A stretch of 64,000 nt of DNA, taken from positions 1 to 64,000 of the forward strand of contig CAYFHO010000009.1 in the NCBI GenBank assembly GCA_964342825.1, in the 5' to 3' direction. Position 1 is the stretch's first letter. Each line of letters begins with the position of its first letter. Below the pieces are notes generated by a model. The model was not told the origin of the DNA and searched no databases. It saw nothing but the letters and a program-made list of their open reading frames with translations. Positions 19,215 through 28,571 of this stretch are shown here, piece by piece. Made by a program: the position numbers and the translations under genes. Origin of the DNA: AAA164-E04 sp964342825. Its GTDB lineage: Bacteria > Verrucomicrobiota > Verrucomicrobiia > Limisphaerales > AAA164-E04.

Positions 19215-20606
19215 ATGATGAAACTCGACCAGTCAATCATCGAACAACTTCGAGCATTGGTGGGAAAAAGGGAAGTTCTCGATCAAAAAGAGGATCTGAT
19301 CCCCTACTCCTTTGATGGCACAGCCGCCCTGAAAGAATATCCAGGGTGTGTCGTGTTTGCTCAAACCACCGAACAGGTCTCAGAGGTGTTGAAGCTTGCA
19401 AATCGAGAAGGAGTTTCAGTTGTCACAAGGGGATCGGGTACCGGTTTGAGCGGGGGGAGTTTGCCTACGGAAAAATGCATTGTCCTATGTACGGTTAAAA
19501 TGAACCAGATTCTAGAGCTTGATCAAGCCAACCTGACCTTATTGACCGAGCCCGGCGCAACGACATTGGCTATAGCTGAAGCAACTGAAAAAGCAGGGCT
19601 GTTTTATCCGCCGGATCCAGGTTCCATGAAAATATCCACCATAGGGGGAAATGTCGCAGAGAATTCGGGAGGTCTCAGAGGCTTAAAATACGGAGTGACT
19701 CGCAATTATGTCATGGGTATGGAAGTGGTTTTGCCCGATGGAGAGATTTGCTGGATGGGTAATAAATGTGTAAAGGATGTAGCGGGTTATTCTCTGAAAG
19801 ACCTGTTCATTGGATCCGAAGGCACCCTTGGAGTCATCACCAAAGTCCTGCTCAGGCTGATACCCAAACCTCAGGCGAAAAAAACGATGGTGGCAACCTT
19901 TCAGCAGATGGATCGGGCAGCTGAAACGGTTTCGGCCATCATTGCCGCTCAGATCATACCCTGTACCCTAGAGTTTCTGGACCGCACCACGATTCATTGT
20001 GTCGAGGATTTTGCAAAAATCGGCCTCCCCCTGGACTGTGAAGCTCTCCTTTTAATTGAAACAGACGGGCATCCCGCGGTGGTTCAGGAGGAAGCGGAAA
20101 AAATGGAAGCCATTTGCAGAGAATATGGCTGTATGGAAATTCGTGTTGCCAAAGATGATGTTGAAGCTTCCAAGCTGGCCAGTGCTCGGCGAAGTGCTTT
20201 TTCGGCATTGGCTCGCCTTTCCCCTACGACGATACTAGAGGATGCAACCGTTCCCAGAAGTGAGCTTGGGCATATGATCAGATATGTGGCATCCGTCGCT
20301 GAGAAATACAATTTGAGAGTAGGAACTTTTGGTCACATGGGTGATGGAAATTTGCATCCGACTTTTTTAACGGATGAACGAAATTCCGATGAAATGCACC
20401 GAATAGAGGAAGCATTCGAAGAAATATTCAAGGAAGCCATTCGCCTGGGAGGAACCATCACTGGAGAACATGGCATAGGCATCGCCAAGAAAAGGTTCCT
20501 ACCTGAATTTGCAGGTCAGGCTCAAATGAAAATCTTACATGAAGTTCGAAAGGCTCTGGATCCAAAGGGAATTTTGAATCCTGGAAAAATTTTTGATCCA
20601 GCATAA
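19215..20606 (+). CDS. glcD: glycolate oxidase subunit GlcD (FAD-linked)
   Basis: 463 residues. FAD-binding type 4 domain with the RGSGTGLSGG flavin-binding segment (near residue 75) and a C-terminal FAD-linked oxidase domain with GTFGHMGDGNLHP and GEHGIG. It oxidises glycolate or a related 2-hydroxy acid (D-lactate is possible) and passes electrons to GlcF. The start could be either of the tandem Met codons. It begins an operon with a membrane protein, glcF and lnt. Glycolate is a major algal exudate, which fits an aquatic organism. Confidence 0.95.
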   Translation: MMKLDQSIIEQLRALVGKREVLDQKEDLIPYSFDGTAALKEYPGCVVFAQTTEQVSEVLKLANREGVSVVTRGSGTGLSGGSLPTEKCIVLCTVKMNQILELDQANLTLLTEPGATTLAIAEATEKAGLFYPPDPGSMKISTIGGNVAENSGGLRGLKYGVTRNYVMGMEVVLPDGEICWMGNKCVKDVAGYSLKDLFIGSEGTLGVITKVLLRLIPKPQAKKTMVATFQQMDRAAETVSAIIAAQIIPCTLEFLDRTTIHCVEDFAKIGLPLDCEALLLIETDGHPAVVQEEAEKMEAICREYGCMEIRVAKDDVEASKLASARRSAFSALARLSPTTILEDATVPRSELGHMIRYVASVAEKYNLRVGTFGHMGDGNLHPTFLTDERNSDEMHRIEEAFEEIFKEAIRLGGTITGEHGIGIAKKRFLPEFAGQAQMKILHEVRKALDPKGILNPGKIFDPA

Positions 20607-20624
20607 AACAAGTTTCTTAATGTC

Positions 20625-21092
20625 ATGACAACCCGACCATTAACACCGTCCCCGACCCATGCCCAATTTGATCGATTGGCCGGCTTTGCCTCTTCCTTCT
20701 CCATGGGAGCCGTGGCCGCGTTCATTGCATCCTTGAAGCAGATCAATCCAACTTTGGAATTCCATGTAGGCCTGATGACCCTTCTAAGCTTCATTGCTTG
20801 TTTTGGCATCACATGGTGGGTGCATCACGTTATATTTGATGACAAACGAGCTTCTATCGACCCTAAACGTCGCCAGAAAACTTTACTCTTTTTTGGGGTT
20901 TCTTCCATGATGGCGGTGTTGAGTTGTATGGGATTTGCTTTGAAAGGTATTTCACACACCAAACTCAAGGACGTTGGATTTGGGGTCGTGATTGCTGCGT
21001 TCTTTATCGCCATAGCGGCATTTTTCTTTTTCAAAGTGGTAGGTTTTCTGCAACGAGACGAACAAAACAATTCTTTAAACCGAGATTCTTGA
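20625..21092 (+). CDS. hypothetical four-helix membrane protein in the glc operon
   Basis: 155 residues with hydrophobic segments at about 21-38, 47-70, 86-106 and 117-140 and a polar C-terminus. No recognised family. It sits between glcD and glcF with gaps of 18 and 17 bp, so co-transcription is near certain. The position suggests a role as membrane anchor or accessory for the GlcD-GlcF complex, but this is inference from context only; GlcE, the usual third soluble subunit, is not encoded here. Confidence 0.75.
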   Translation: MTTRPLTPSPTHAQFDRLAGFASSFSMGAVAAFIASLKQINPTLEFHVGLMTLLSFIACFGITWWVHHVIFDDKRASIDPKRRQKTLLFFGVSSMMAVLSCMGFALKGISHTKLKDVGFGVVIAAFFIAIAAFFFFKVVGFLQRDEQNNSLNRDS

Positions 21093-21109
21093 ATCGTTGA
21101 GATTTTGAC

Positions 21110-22480
21110 ATGTCCAACATCACACCCGTAACAACTCAAGAAAGTCCAATTGATTCACACCTGAAAGGATTGGATTATTCGGTTGTGCAACAATGTATGC
21201 ATTGCGGGTTGTGTTTGCCCACTTGTCCCACCTATGAATTGACAAAACTTGAAAGGCATAGCCCAAGGGGACGAATCTCTTTGATGCGGGCGATTGCTGA
21301 TGATGAATTGGAAGTATCCGAGAGTTTTGCTGATGAGATGTATTATTGCCTTGGATGCCTTGCATGCATGACTGCTTGTCCTGCCGGAGTCAATTACGCC
21401 GAACTTTTTGAACACGCTCGGGCTGAGGTTGAATCTGCGAACATCCTGCGATCTCCAAAACGCTCCCTCATCCGAAGACTGACCATCCATTGGCTGTTTA
21501 CAGATCAGAGAAGACTTCAATTCCTTGGTGCCCTGATAAGACTCTACCAGATATCGGGAATACAGGGATTCATTCGGACAACAAGGTTGACTCGGTTCCT
21601 TCCCAAAAGGTTGCAAGACCTGGAAAAAATGACTCCGAGTATTCAATCAAAATTTTCTCATGAACTGGTGGACACGGTCACTCACCCCAAGGGCGAAAAA
21701 AAATATCGTGTCGCCCTGCTCACGGGGTGTGCGCAGGACCTGATCTTCAGCGATGTCAATCTCGATTCCGCCGAAGTTCTCTCACGCAATGGTTGTGAGG
21801 TCATTACTCCGCCTGAACAAAATTGTTGTGGCTCGCTGCATGCCCACAATGGAGAGTGGAGTCTGGCTCAAATGATGGCCCGAAAGATGATCGACCAATT
21901 TCCCCCGGAATCATTTGATGCGATTATCACCAATGCCGCCGGCTGTGGGTCTCATCTCAAACATTTTAAAGGACTACTAAAAGATGATCCAGCCTACGCA
22001 TCAAAAGCAGTACTTTGGGATCAGAAGATAAAAGATATACACGAATGGATGGTGATGACAGGCTGGGATTCGCCTCAATTTCAAACTGACCAGGAGCAGA
22101 TCGTCACCTATCACGAAGCCTGTCACCTGGTGCACGGTCAAAAAATCAGCTCGCAGCCCAGACAAATTCTGCAATCCATTCCGGGTTTAAAATTAAAGGA
22201 GTTGCCTGAGAGTACCTGGTGCTGTGGAAGTGCTGGCGTGTATAACATCGTCCAGCCGGAGACCGCCGAACTCCTTTTGCAAAGGAAGTTGGATCATATC
22301 GAGTCCACAAAAGCCGAGATCATCGCCACAGGAAATCCGGGATGTCTGCTGCAAATTTTAAACGGTGCCCGTGAACGAGGACTTTCAATTAAAGTCAAAC
22401 ATCCAATCACATTGCTTGCAGAGGCATACCGATGCGAAACTCATAAAAACCCCAAAAAGCCATGTCCTGAATCCCTATGA
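21110..22480 (+). CDS. glcF: glycolate oxidase iron-sulfur subunit GlcF
   Basis: 456 residues. Two ferredoxin-type 4Fe-4S sites, C29-x2-C32-x2-C35-x3-C39 and C80-x2-C83-x2-C86-x3-C90, then two CCG domains (CCGSLHAHNG and CCGSAGVYN) typical of GlcF/heterodisulfide-reductase-like subunits. It accepts electrons from GlcD and passes them to the quinone pool. Its stop overlaps the start of lnt by 4 bp (ATGA), indicating translational coupling. Confidence 0.95.
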   Translation: MSNITPVTTQESPIDSHLKGLDYSVVQQCMHCGLCLPTCPTYELTKLERHSPRGRISLMRAIADDELEVSESFADEMYYCLGCLACMTACPAGVNYAELFEHARAEVESANILRSPKRSLIRRLTIHWLFTDQRRLQFLGALIRLYQISGIQGFIRTTRLTRFLPKRLQDLEKMTPSIQSKFSHELVDTVTHPKGEKKYRVALLTGCAQDLIFSDVNLDSAEVLSRNGCEVITPPEQNCCGSLHAHNGEWSLAQMMARKMIDQFPPESFDAIITNAAGCGSHLKHFKGLLKDDPAYASKAVLWDQKIKDIHEWMVMTGWDSPQFQTDQEQIVTYHEACHLVHGQKISSQPRQILQSIPGLKLKELPESTWCCGSAGVYNIVQPETAELLLQRKLDHIESTKAEIIATGNPGCLLQILNGARERGLSIKVKHPITLLAEAYRCETHKNPKKPCPESL

Positions 22481-24138
22481 AACGGGTTGTAAATCCGGTT
22501 CATACTCTAAAGAAATTGGCCTTGTGTGCAGGCCTGGGATTTCTTTGGACGCTTTCTTATCCGCAATGGCAAATGGTTGGTTTTGCCTGGATCATTCCTG
22601 CATGCCTGATTGCATTAAGCGCCAATTTAAAATTGAAGGCTGTTTTTGGTTGGTGCTACCTGGCTTCGTGGATTCATTCCGCGACTACTTTATACTGGTT
22701 GCTCAACATGCCCCATTTCGCCGGGGCTATTGCAGGCTGGCTGTCATTGACTCTCTATACCGCCATTTATCCGGCATTGTGGGCATGCTTGTTTTGGGGA
22801 CTCCTTCTTCGATCGCAGATCCTGTGCCAAAAAGCAGTCCAGAAACGTAAAGGGACTTTGGAGTGGTTCCGGTCTTTGACCTTGATTGAATCTCAGAGAA
22901 TAGCCCTCGTCGGGGCCATGCTATGGGTGGGGGCAGAATGGATGATGTCGCACCTGTTGACAGGGTTTCCCTGGCTGATTTTGGGAGCCACTCAATTGAC
23001 CTGGGGCCCCCTTGCGCAGACGGCTTCCTTGGGCGGTGTCTCTATGATATCATTCGTCATGGTGTGGACTTCGCTTTCGGTGGGAATGGGGCTGATACGC
23101 ACCCAGTTAACAAACCCACATCCGTGGAAATGGATCCCCGATTCAATCCTTCCGCTGGGAGTAGTTTTATTACTGAACGTTTATGGATATCAGAGAATTC
23201 AATTGATAGAATCACTGCGTTCTGAAGAAACCATTAGAGTGGGCCTGGTTCAACCGGCTTTCCCTCAAACGTTGATTTGGGATGCTGAAGAAGATCAAAC
23301 CAGATTTGAGGAATTGCTAAAACTTTCCGAAGCTGCCTTACAGTTGTCTCCAGATCTACTCCTGTGGCCAGAGGGTGCATTTCCTGGCAATGTAAATACC
23401 GTTGAGCCTTTATGGGAACTTCTCAATAAATACAAAGCCTGGCTGTGTTTCAATGGGACTGATGTGGATGTTAAGTCACAGGAAACAGATAACCCAAGAA
23501 TTTACAATTCAGCCTTTCTCATGGATCCGTCAGGTCGTTTGAAGGGAACATACCACAAGCGACATTTGGTGATGTTTGGTGAGTTTGTACCTTTCTCGGA
23601 TCAATTACCTTTTCTTAAAATGCTGACCCCCATTCAAAATCTTTTTACCGCAGGTGTTGAAGCGCAGGTTTTCCATCTACCTGATATGGGAGTGGCTTTA
23701 TATCCTTTAATTTGCTTCGAAGACGTGATGCCGTATCTGTGTGACCAGACAAGGCAAAAGAAAGCGGATATTCTGATTAATCTGACCAACGACGGGTGGT
23801 TTAAAGAAAGCGCTGCGCAGATCCAGCACGCCTCCTTGGCAGCTTTTCGCTCGATTGAAACCGGGCTTCCTATGATTCGGTGCGGTAACAATGGATTAAG
23901 TTGTTGGATTGATCCTGCCGGGAAAATACGAGCCACAGATTCTGGCGGAGATCCAAGTGATGTTTACGATCAAGGTTTTCGAATAGTGGAAATACCAAAA
24001 AATTGGGAAATGAAACCAACCGTGTACCAAAAAGTAGGTAGATTTTTTCCTGCGGTTTGTTTCTGGGCAGGCTTGTTGCCCAGCTTATTTCTTATTCTAA
24101 AATCTCGAAGATCCCGCGAAATAAAGTCCAAAAATTGA
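22477..24138 (+). CDS. lnt: apolipoprotein N-acyltransferase
   Basis: 553 residues: several N-terminal transmembrane helices followed by a periplasmic nitrilase-like domain. The catalytic triad is recognisable as Glu299 (WPEG), Lys361 (YHKRHLV) and Cys413 (ICFEDV). Lnt adds the third acyl chain to the N-terminal cysteine of lipoproteins, the last step of lipoprotein maturation, and indicates a diderm envelope. It is the last gene of the glc operon, overlapping glcF by 4 bp. That linkage has no evident functional reason. Confidence 0.95.
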   Translation: MKRVVNPVHTLKKLALCAGLGFLWTLSYPQWQMVGFAWIIPACLIALSANLKLKAVFGWCYLASWIHSATTLYWLLNMPHFAGAIAGWLSLTLYTAIYPALWACLFWGLLLRSQILCQKAVQKRKGTLEWFRSLTLIESQRIALVGAMLWVGAEWMMSHLLTGFPWLILGATQLTWGPLAQTASLGGVSMISFVMVWTSLSVGMGLIRTQLTNPHPWKWIPDSILPLGVVLLLNVYGYQRIQLIESLRSEETIRVGLVQPAFPQTLIWDAEEDQTRFEELLKLSEAALQLSPDLLLWPEGAFPGNVNTVEPLWELLNKYKAWLCFNGTDVDVKSQETDNPRIYNSAFLMDPSGRLKGTYHKRHLVMFGEFVPFSDQLPFLKMLTPIQNLFTAGVEAQVFHLPDMGVALYPLICFEDVMPYLCDQTRQKKADILINLTNDGWFKESAAQIQHASLAAFRSIETGLPMIRCGNNGLSCWIDPAGKIRATDSGGDPSDVYDQGFRIVEIPKNWEMKPTVYQKVGRFFPAVCFWAGLLPSLFLILKSRRSREIKSKN

Positions 24139-24163
24139 GCAGATGTGATTGGGTTTTTTGGGG

Positions 24164-25219
24164 CTAAACCAGTTCCGCTTTGCCGGAGCCTTTTGTTACT
24201 TCCCCAATGATCCAAGCCTGGTGTTCGGTTCTACGAATGGCTCTTAAAATCTCATCCGCCTTGTCAGCTCGGACGGTCATGGTTAATCCAATGCCCATGT
24301 TAAAAACATGAAACATTTCGTTTTCACTGATCTTGCCGGTTGTCTGCAAATACTGAAATATGGGGAGTATTTCCCAAGAATTTCTCCGGATTTTCACATC
24401 GAGATGTGCAGGTAAATTTCTTGGAATATTATCCTGAAATCCTCCACCGGTAATATGTGCCATCGCTTGAATTGCGGAAGGCTTTCCTTTTTGATTGAAA
24501 CGTTTGAGTAATCGCTGAACAACTTTTTGGTAACTCAGATGCACTGCCATCAAGGCATCTCCCACTTTGCCGCCCAATTCAGTTGATTTGGAGGATGGCT
24601 TGAGTCCGGCTTTATCAAATAAAATTTTTCTAGCCAAAGAATAGCCATTTGTGTGCAATCCATTCGAAGCCAGCCCGATCACAACATCACCGGATTTTGT
24701 TTTCTTTCCACCCAACATCCGAGGCCGATCCACCACTCCGACGATTGTGCCGCTTACATCATATTCGCCGGCTTGATAGAACCCGGGCATTTGTGCTGTT
24801 TCCCCACCTATCAAAGCACAACCGTTCGCTTTGCAGCCTCGAGCGAAACCACGAATAATAGCATCAAAATCTTTCGGTCTGAGTTTGCCTGCACCTATGT
24901 AATCCAGAAAAAACAAAGGAGTGGCCCCCAATACCAGAATGTCATTCACGCAATGATTGACCAAGTCTTCACCAATGGTGTCGTGCTTTTTGGTCATGAA
25001 AGCCACTTTGAGCTTGGTTCCAACTCCATCAACACTCGAAACTAAAACGGGTTTTTCGTAGCCCTTAAAGTCAGCAGAAAATAGTCCGCCAAATCCCCCA
25101 ACCTTACCTAGAACCTCTCTACGATGTGTGGAAGCAAGCAGCTCCGGCAAGGTTTGTTTAACCTGGTTACCAAGTTCCAAGTCCACACCCGCTTTGGCAT
25201 ATGCACTCTTACCCGCCAT
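24164..25219 (-). CDS. purM: phosphoribosylformylglycinamidine cyclo-ligase
   Basis: 351 residues of the PurM/AIR synthetase family: GVDLELGNQ near the start, SSVDGVGTK with the ATP-contacting residues, and GGETAQMPGFY in the N-terminal domain. It closes the imidazole ring of the fifth purine precursor (FGAM to AIR). It starts 2 bp after the stop of the RGG-rich protein gene, so both are almost certainly one transcript. Confidence 0.97.
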   Translation of the reverse strand: MAGKSAYAKAGVDLELGNQVKQTLPELLASTHRREVLGKVGGFGGLFSADFKGYEKPVLVSSVDGVGTKLKVAFMTKKHDTIGEDLVNHCVNDILVLGATPLFFLDYIGAGKLRPKDFDAIIRGFARGCKANGCALIGGETAQMPGFYQAGEYDVSGTIVGVVDRPRMLGGKKTKSGDVVIGLASNGLHTNGYSLARKILFDKAGLKPSSKSTELGGKVGDALMAVHLSYQKVVQRLLKRFNQKGKPSAIQAMAHITGGGFQDNIPRNLPAHLDVKIRRNSWEILPIFQYLQTTGKISENEMFHVFNMGIGLTMTVRADKADEILRAIRRTEHQAWIIGEVTKGSGKAELV

Positions 25220-25221
25220 GG

Positions 25222-27294
25222 TCAGCTATCAGAAGGTTTGGGTTTTTCTTCTGATTCGTTGGCAGATGCTTCAGCTTGAGTATCATCGGCACCTTCTTGG
25301 GTTTCTGGCGTAGAAACTTCAACCGCAGGATTTTCACCATTGTCAGGAGATTTCACCAAGCTTTCGCTTTCATTGCCAGTTGATGAATCGGCAGGCTCGT
25401 TGGCCTTTGCAGGTTCTACTTTTTCCTCATCCTGTGCTTCAGGCGCTTTCACTGTGTTTTCTGTTTTGTCGGCCTTAGGCTCAGTTTCCTTTACAGGAAC
25501 TTCAGAAGTGCTCGTGGATGATTCAGTAGTTGAACCTTGATCAGCCTTTGGTGCCTCAGCGGCATTCGAGTCTTGATTCGACTTTGCCTTTTCCTGAGGC
25601 GCTTTGGCCGATTTTTTCTTGGGTTGTTCTTTAGGCTTCTTTGCTGTCTCCAGCTTGCCATTTGAAAACTCAATCACGTGCCCTTGATGGATCAACCAAT
25701 GTAAGTCAGTGGTGACAGCTGCTTGTTCAGGAGTGAGAGTAGGCTCGGATTTGGCCTGTTCCTCTGTGGTAGACTCATTTTGAGAAGCTTCTGAGGTGGG
25801 TAAGGCATCACTCTTGTCGGTTTCAGTTTTACTTTCCTCTGAAACTTCTGCTTGAGTGTCTTGATTTTCGGTCTCAGCTGCCTTTTCATCATTCCCGCTT
25901 GCAACTTGGGTTGAATCCTCAACCTTTGGTTGACCAGGGGCCAGATTTTCCATGACCTTGACTCGGGTGCAATCTGGAGTTTCCTCAATGAACTGCACGA
26001 TTCGCTTCACCATGTCTGAGACAGGTGTGGTTTCCAGGTCCAGGTAATGTGGGCGGGAAACCGAGACGTGCGTCACGGTCTTGTTGACTTTGAAAAATTG
26101 TAATCCCTGACGTGTAAATTGTTGACTGAGTTCAGTCGCCAACTGGAGAGGGAATCTTGTTTGATCATCGACATGGAACCGGATCAAATCACGGATCGGG
26201 CGTGAGAGCTGAGTCTTGGGATCTCCTGCGACTTGAGCTGATTGGACACATTCGATGCTGTCTTTGAAATAATTTTCGCGGAAGTGGGCTTCCACTTCAT
26301 CCAGCGAGTGCAGTTTATCAGATTCGGGATTTTTCTTATCTGCGTATTCAGTGGTCCAACTTTGTTCATCCAACCATTTCTTCACCACTTCTTCATCCTG
26401 GACAATCTTTACCTTGGACTTGAAATGTTCAAAATCCATCCGTGAGAAACGCTCCTCGTGAAGTTCGCGCAAGCGAGCCTGGTATCCATGGTAGTTGGGA
26501 GGGCCCAGAACGATCCCGGATATTCCGCATTGGGCTACAAAATTGAAGGCACCTTTAGGAGGTTCTGTTTCTGTCCGTTCTGCTGAATAGAAGTCGTCTA
26601 GATGCTTTTGCAGGACATGTTGAACCGCTTCAGCTTCGTCCAGCCAAACGGTTTGATCCAATTTACAGATCCAAATTTTCTGCTGTTCCTGATCCTTAGG
26701 GGGAGTTTGTGAGGTGAAACGAATGTGATACCTCTCCGGGCTTTGAAGAATCAAGCCGGCAATATCGAACAAAGGATAAGCTCTGCCTTGCAACCGGATC
26801 CTTTTAGCAAGCAAAGCAACACCTTTGGATTCGGGGATGATTTGAGTTTTAAGTTGTGGCAATGATGCCAGAATTTCCTGACGGCTGCGTCGCGGTCTGT
26901 CGCGGTGCTGACCTCTGCCATGAAACCCGCGCCCCTCGCCTCTCCCTTGGCTTCGGTTACGTCCTCCACCGCGCTCGGAATTACCTCCACTTCTTCCGGA
27001 AGAGCGTCCCTGGCTTGCGCCTCCTCGCTGGCCACCTCCACCTTGTCGATTGCCATCGCGACCACCAGGCTCCTGGCGGCGATCTTTATTACGGGGATCT
27101 CGGTTTCGTTGACGAGGGGGTCTACCGCCACCTTCTCCACGATTCCTTCCCCGCCCATCGCGGTTGGTAAAGTCTTTATCCCTTCCTTCAAATTTAGCAT
27201 AGGGATTTTCTTCAGAAGATTTCTGAGCCCATGCTGGTAAGAAGGCCGATTCCAAATCCAAATCTAGCTTTGGTTTTGCGTCCGAGTTGCTCAT
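25222..27294 (-). CDS. large RGG-rich, low-complexity protein of unknown function
   Basis: 690 residues. The N-terminal 35-135 region is packed with Arg/Gly repeats (RGG boxes). A middle region (about 140-450) is complex enough to be folded. A hydrophobic patch with a winged-helix look (LHWLIHQGHVIEF, about residues 531-543) is followed by a long Glu/Lys/Ser-rich tail to the end. I recognise no named domain. RGG boxes generally bind RNA, so an RNA-related role is a guess. It is directly upstream of purM (2-bp gap). Verrucomicrobial relatives of this layout seem likely from composition, but I cannot verify that here. Confidence 0.8.
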   Translation of the reverse strand: MSNSDAKPKLDLDLESAFLPAWAQKSSEENPYAKFEGRDKDFTNRDGRGRNRGEGGGRPPRQRNRDPRNKDRRQEPGGRDGNRQGGGGQRGGASQGRSSGRSGGNSERGGGRNRSQGRGEGRGFHGRGQHRDRPRRSRQEILASLPQLKTQIIPESKGVALLAKRIRLQGRAYPLFDIAGLILQSPERYHIRFTSQTPPKDQEQQKIWICKLDQTVWLDEAEAVQHVLQKHLDDFYSAERTETEPPKGAFNFVAQCGISGIVLGPPNYHGYQARLRELHEERFSRMDFEHFKSKVKIVQDEEVVKKWLDEQSWTTEYADKKNPESDKLHSLDEVEAHFRENYFKDSIECVQSAQVAGDPKTQLSRPIRDLIRFHVDDQTRFPLQLATELSQQFTRQGLQFFKVNKTVTHVSVSRPHYLDLETTPVSDMVKRIVQFIEETPDCTRVKVMENLAPGQPKVEDSTQVASGNDEKAAETENQDTQAEVSEESKTETDKSDALPTSEASQNESTTEEQAKSEPTLTPEQAAVTTDLHWLIHQGHVIEFSNGKLETAKKPKEQPKKKSAKAPQEKAKSNQDSNAAEAPKADQGSTTESSTSTSEVPVKETEPKADKTENTVKAPEAQDEEKVEPAKANEPADSSTGNESESLVKSPDNGENPAVEVSTPETQEGADDTQAEASANESEEKPKPSDS

Positions 27295-27574
27295 GTTCAG
27301 TAAGGTCTTTGTAGTGGAGCATTAATGAAACGCGCCACTGAGTTGGAGAATGGCGGCTTGCTTCATTGAATGCAAGCACGCGTGCTGCTTTTTGAGAAAA
27401 AAATTATGAACCCATCGCGTATCCAAATGCTGGGAGTATGCAGAGACTAATAGCGATGCCTGCCAGAAAGTTCTGAATGTGTAATTGAGGGCAGCTGATT
27501 TCCAGAGGAATTGCAGGTTTTGAAGGCCCACACTTTAATCAGCTCGCATCATCGAGACTCCGAAATGTCAGCTG
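27295..27574. other. 280-bp intergenic region
   Basis: Separates two minus-strand units. It holds a short minus-strand ORF (27322-27531) with no signal peptide, domain or ribosome-binding site, which I regard as chance. It presumably carries the promoter of the RGG gene, but no convincing -35/-10 pair could be picked. Confidence 0.5.
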
Positions 27575-28522
27575 TTAAGATTTTCCGAGCAAATATTTAT
27601 CCATTCGCACAGACACATCTTTTATCCGATTTCGGTCTCCACCAGCAACTTCGGCCGTAGCCCAGCCAGTGTAACCAATTTCATTCAGTGCTTCCCTGAC
27701 ATCAGGCCAGTCGACGTCACCCTCCCCTATCTTGCAAAATCCGTTGTCAATCCCCCAATCTTTCACGTCTAATTTCACAATCCGTGAGCCCAGGGTACGA
27801 ATCCAATCTGCAGGTTTTCCAAAACGCTGATGATTTCCAATATCGAAATAGGATCCAACCCAAGGACTGTTAATTTCATCCAGATAGGCAGCCAGCAAGG
27901 AGGCGGATTGGTTGTTATCGCCCTTGGGGTCATACAGAAAATTGTTCCAGACATTTTCTATGAGGATGCGAACGCCTAGCTTTGAAGCTGTTGGAAGTGC
28001 TTTTCGGATCTGTAGAATCGACCGAGTCCAAACATGCCCGTGGGACTCCTTTTCTGGATCACGGGCTGCACCGGGGACCAACAAAACGGCATTGCCACCA
28101 ACATAATGGGTATCCTTCATTGCCTTCAGGAGACCTTGGAGTCCTTTTTCCCTGACTTCAGGATCGGGGTCTGACAACCGGGTTCCCCAGTGTATGGAGT
28201 CCACCACTCCATGAATAGGGAATCCAAGTTCACGGCTGGCCTCGAGTGCCTCCTGTTTGTTGACTCCACCTGGGCTATTCAATTCAGCTCCGTCAAACCC
28301 CATCTCTTTCATGAGGCGAAATTTTTCGAGAATCGATATCTTCTCGTTGAACATCCCCATCTTGATGGATTTGTAGATCCGTTGTTCGCCTTCTTTGTGA
28401 TGATCTGCTTTTACACTCAACAAATTGAGCCCTCCGGCCCCCGACAACAGTATTCCGGCAATACCTGATCCAGAATGGGAAAGAAAACGTCTTCTGCTTA
28501 ACGATGGTAATTTGGTCATCAT
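27575..28522 (-). CDS. Tat-exported sugar phosphate isomerase/epimerase-like TIM barrel
   Basis: 315 residues with a twin-arginine signal (SRRRFLSHS at about 9-17, then a hydrophobic stretch). The rest is a xylose-isomerase-like (AP-endonuclease 2) TIM barrel with conserved metal-binding acids, e.g. ENVWNNF, DIGNHQRF and the late EVAGGDR. Exported members usually act on sugars or cyclitols in the periplasm. It lies 49 bp downstream of the exported Gfo/Idh gene, a frequent partnership for oxidising and isomerising keto-sugars. Substrate unknown. Tandem Met codons leave the start at 28522 or 28519. Confidence 0.88.
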   Translation of the reverse strand: MMTKLPSLSRRRFLSHSGSGIAGILLSGAGGLNLLSVKADHHKEGEQRIYKSIKMGMFNEKISILEKFRLMKEMGFDGAELNSPGGVNKQEALEASRELGFPIHGVVDSIHWGTRLSDPDPEVREKGLQGLLKAMKDTHYVGGNAVLLVPGAARDPEKESHGHVWTRSILQIRKALPTASKLGVRILIENVWNNFLYDPKGDNNQSASLLAAYLDEINSPWVGSYFDIGNHQRFGKPADWIRTLGSRIVKLDVKDWGIDNGFCKIGEGDVDWPDVREALNEIGYTGWATAEVAGGDRNRIKDVSVRMDKYLLGKS

Positions 28523-28571
28523 ATATAAATCACGGTTTTAGCCAGAACAGCTTGGAGGTTATTTAATAAAA

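Noticed and set aside
27322..27531. Minus-strand ORF in the gap upstream of the RGG gene.
   Set aside because: No domain or signal, no ribosome-binding site; composition does not look coding.
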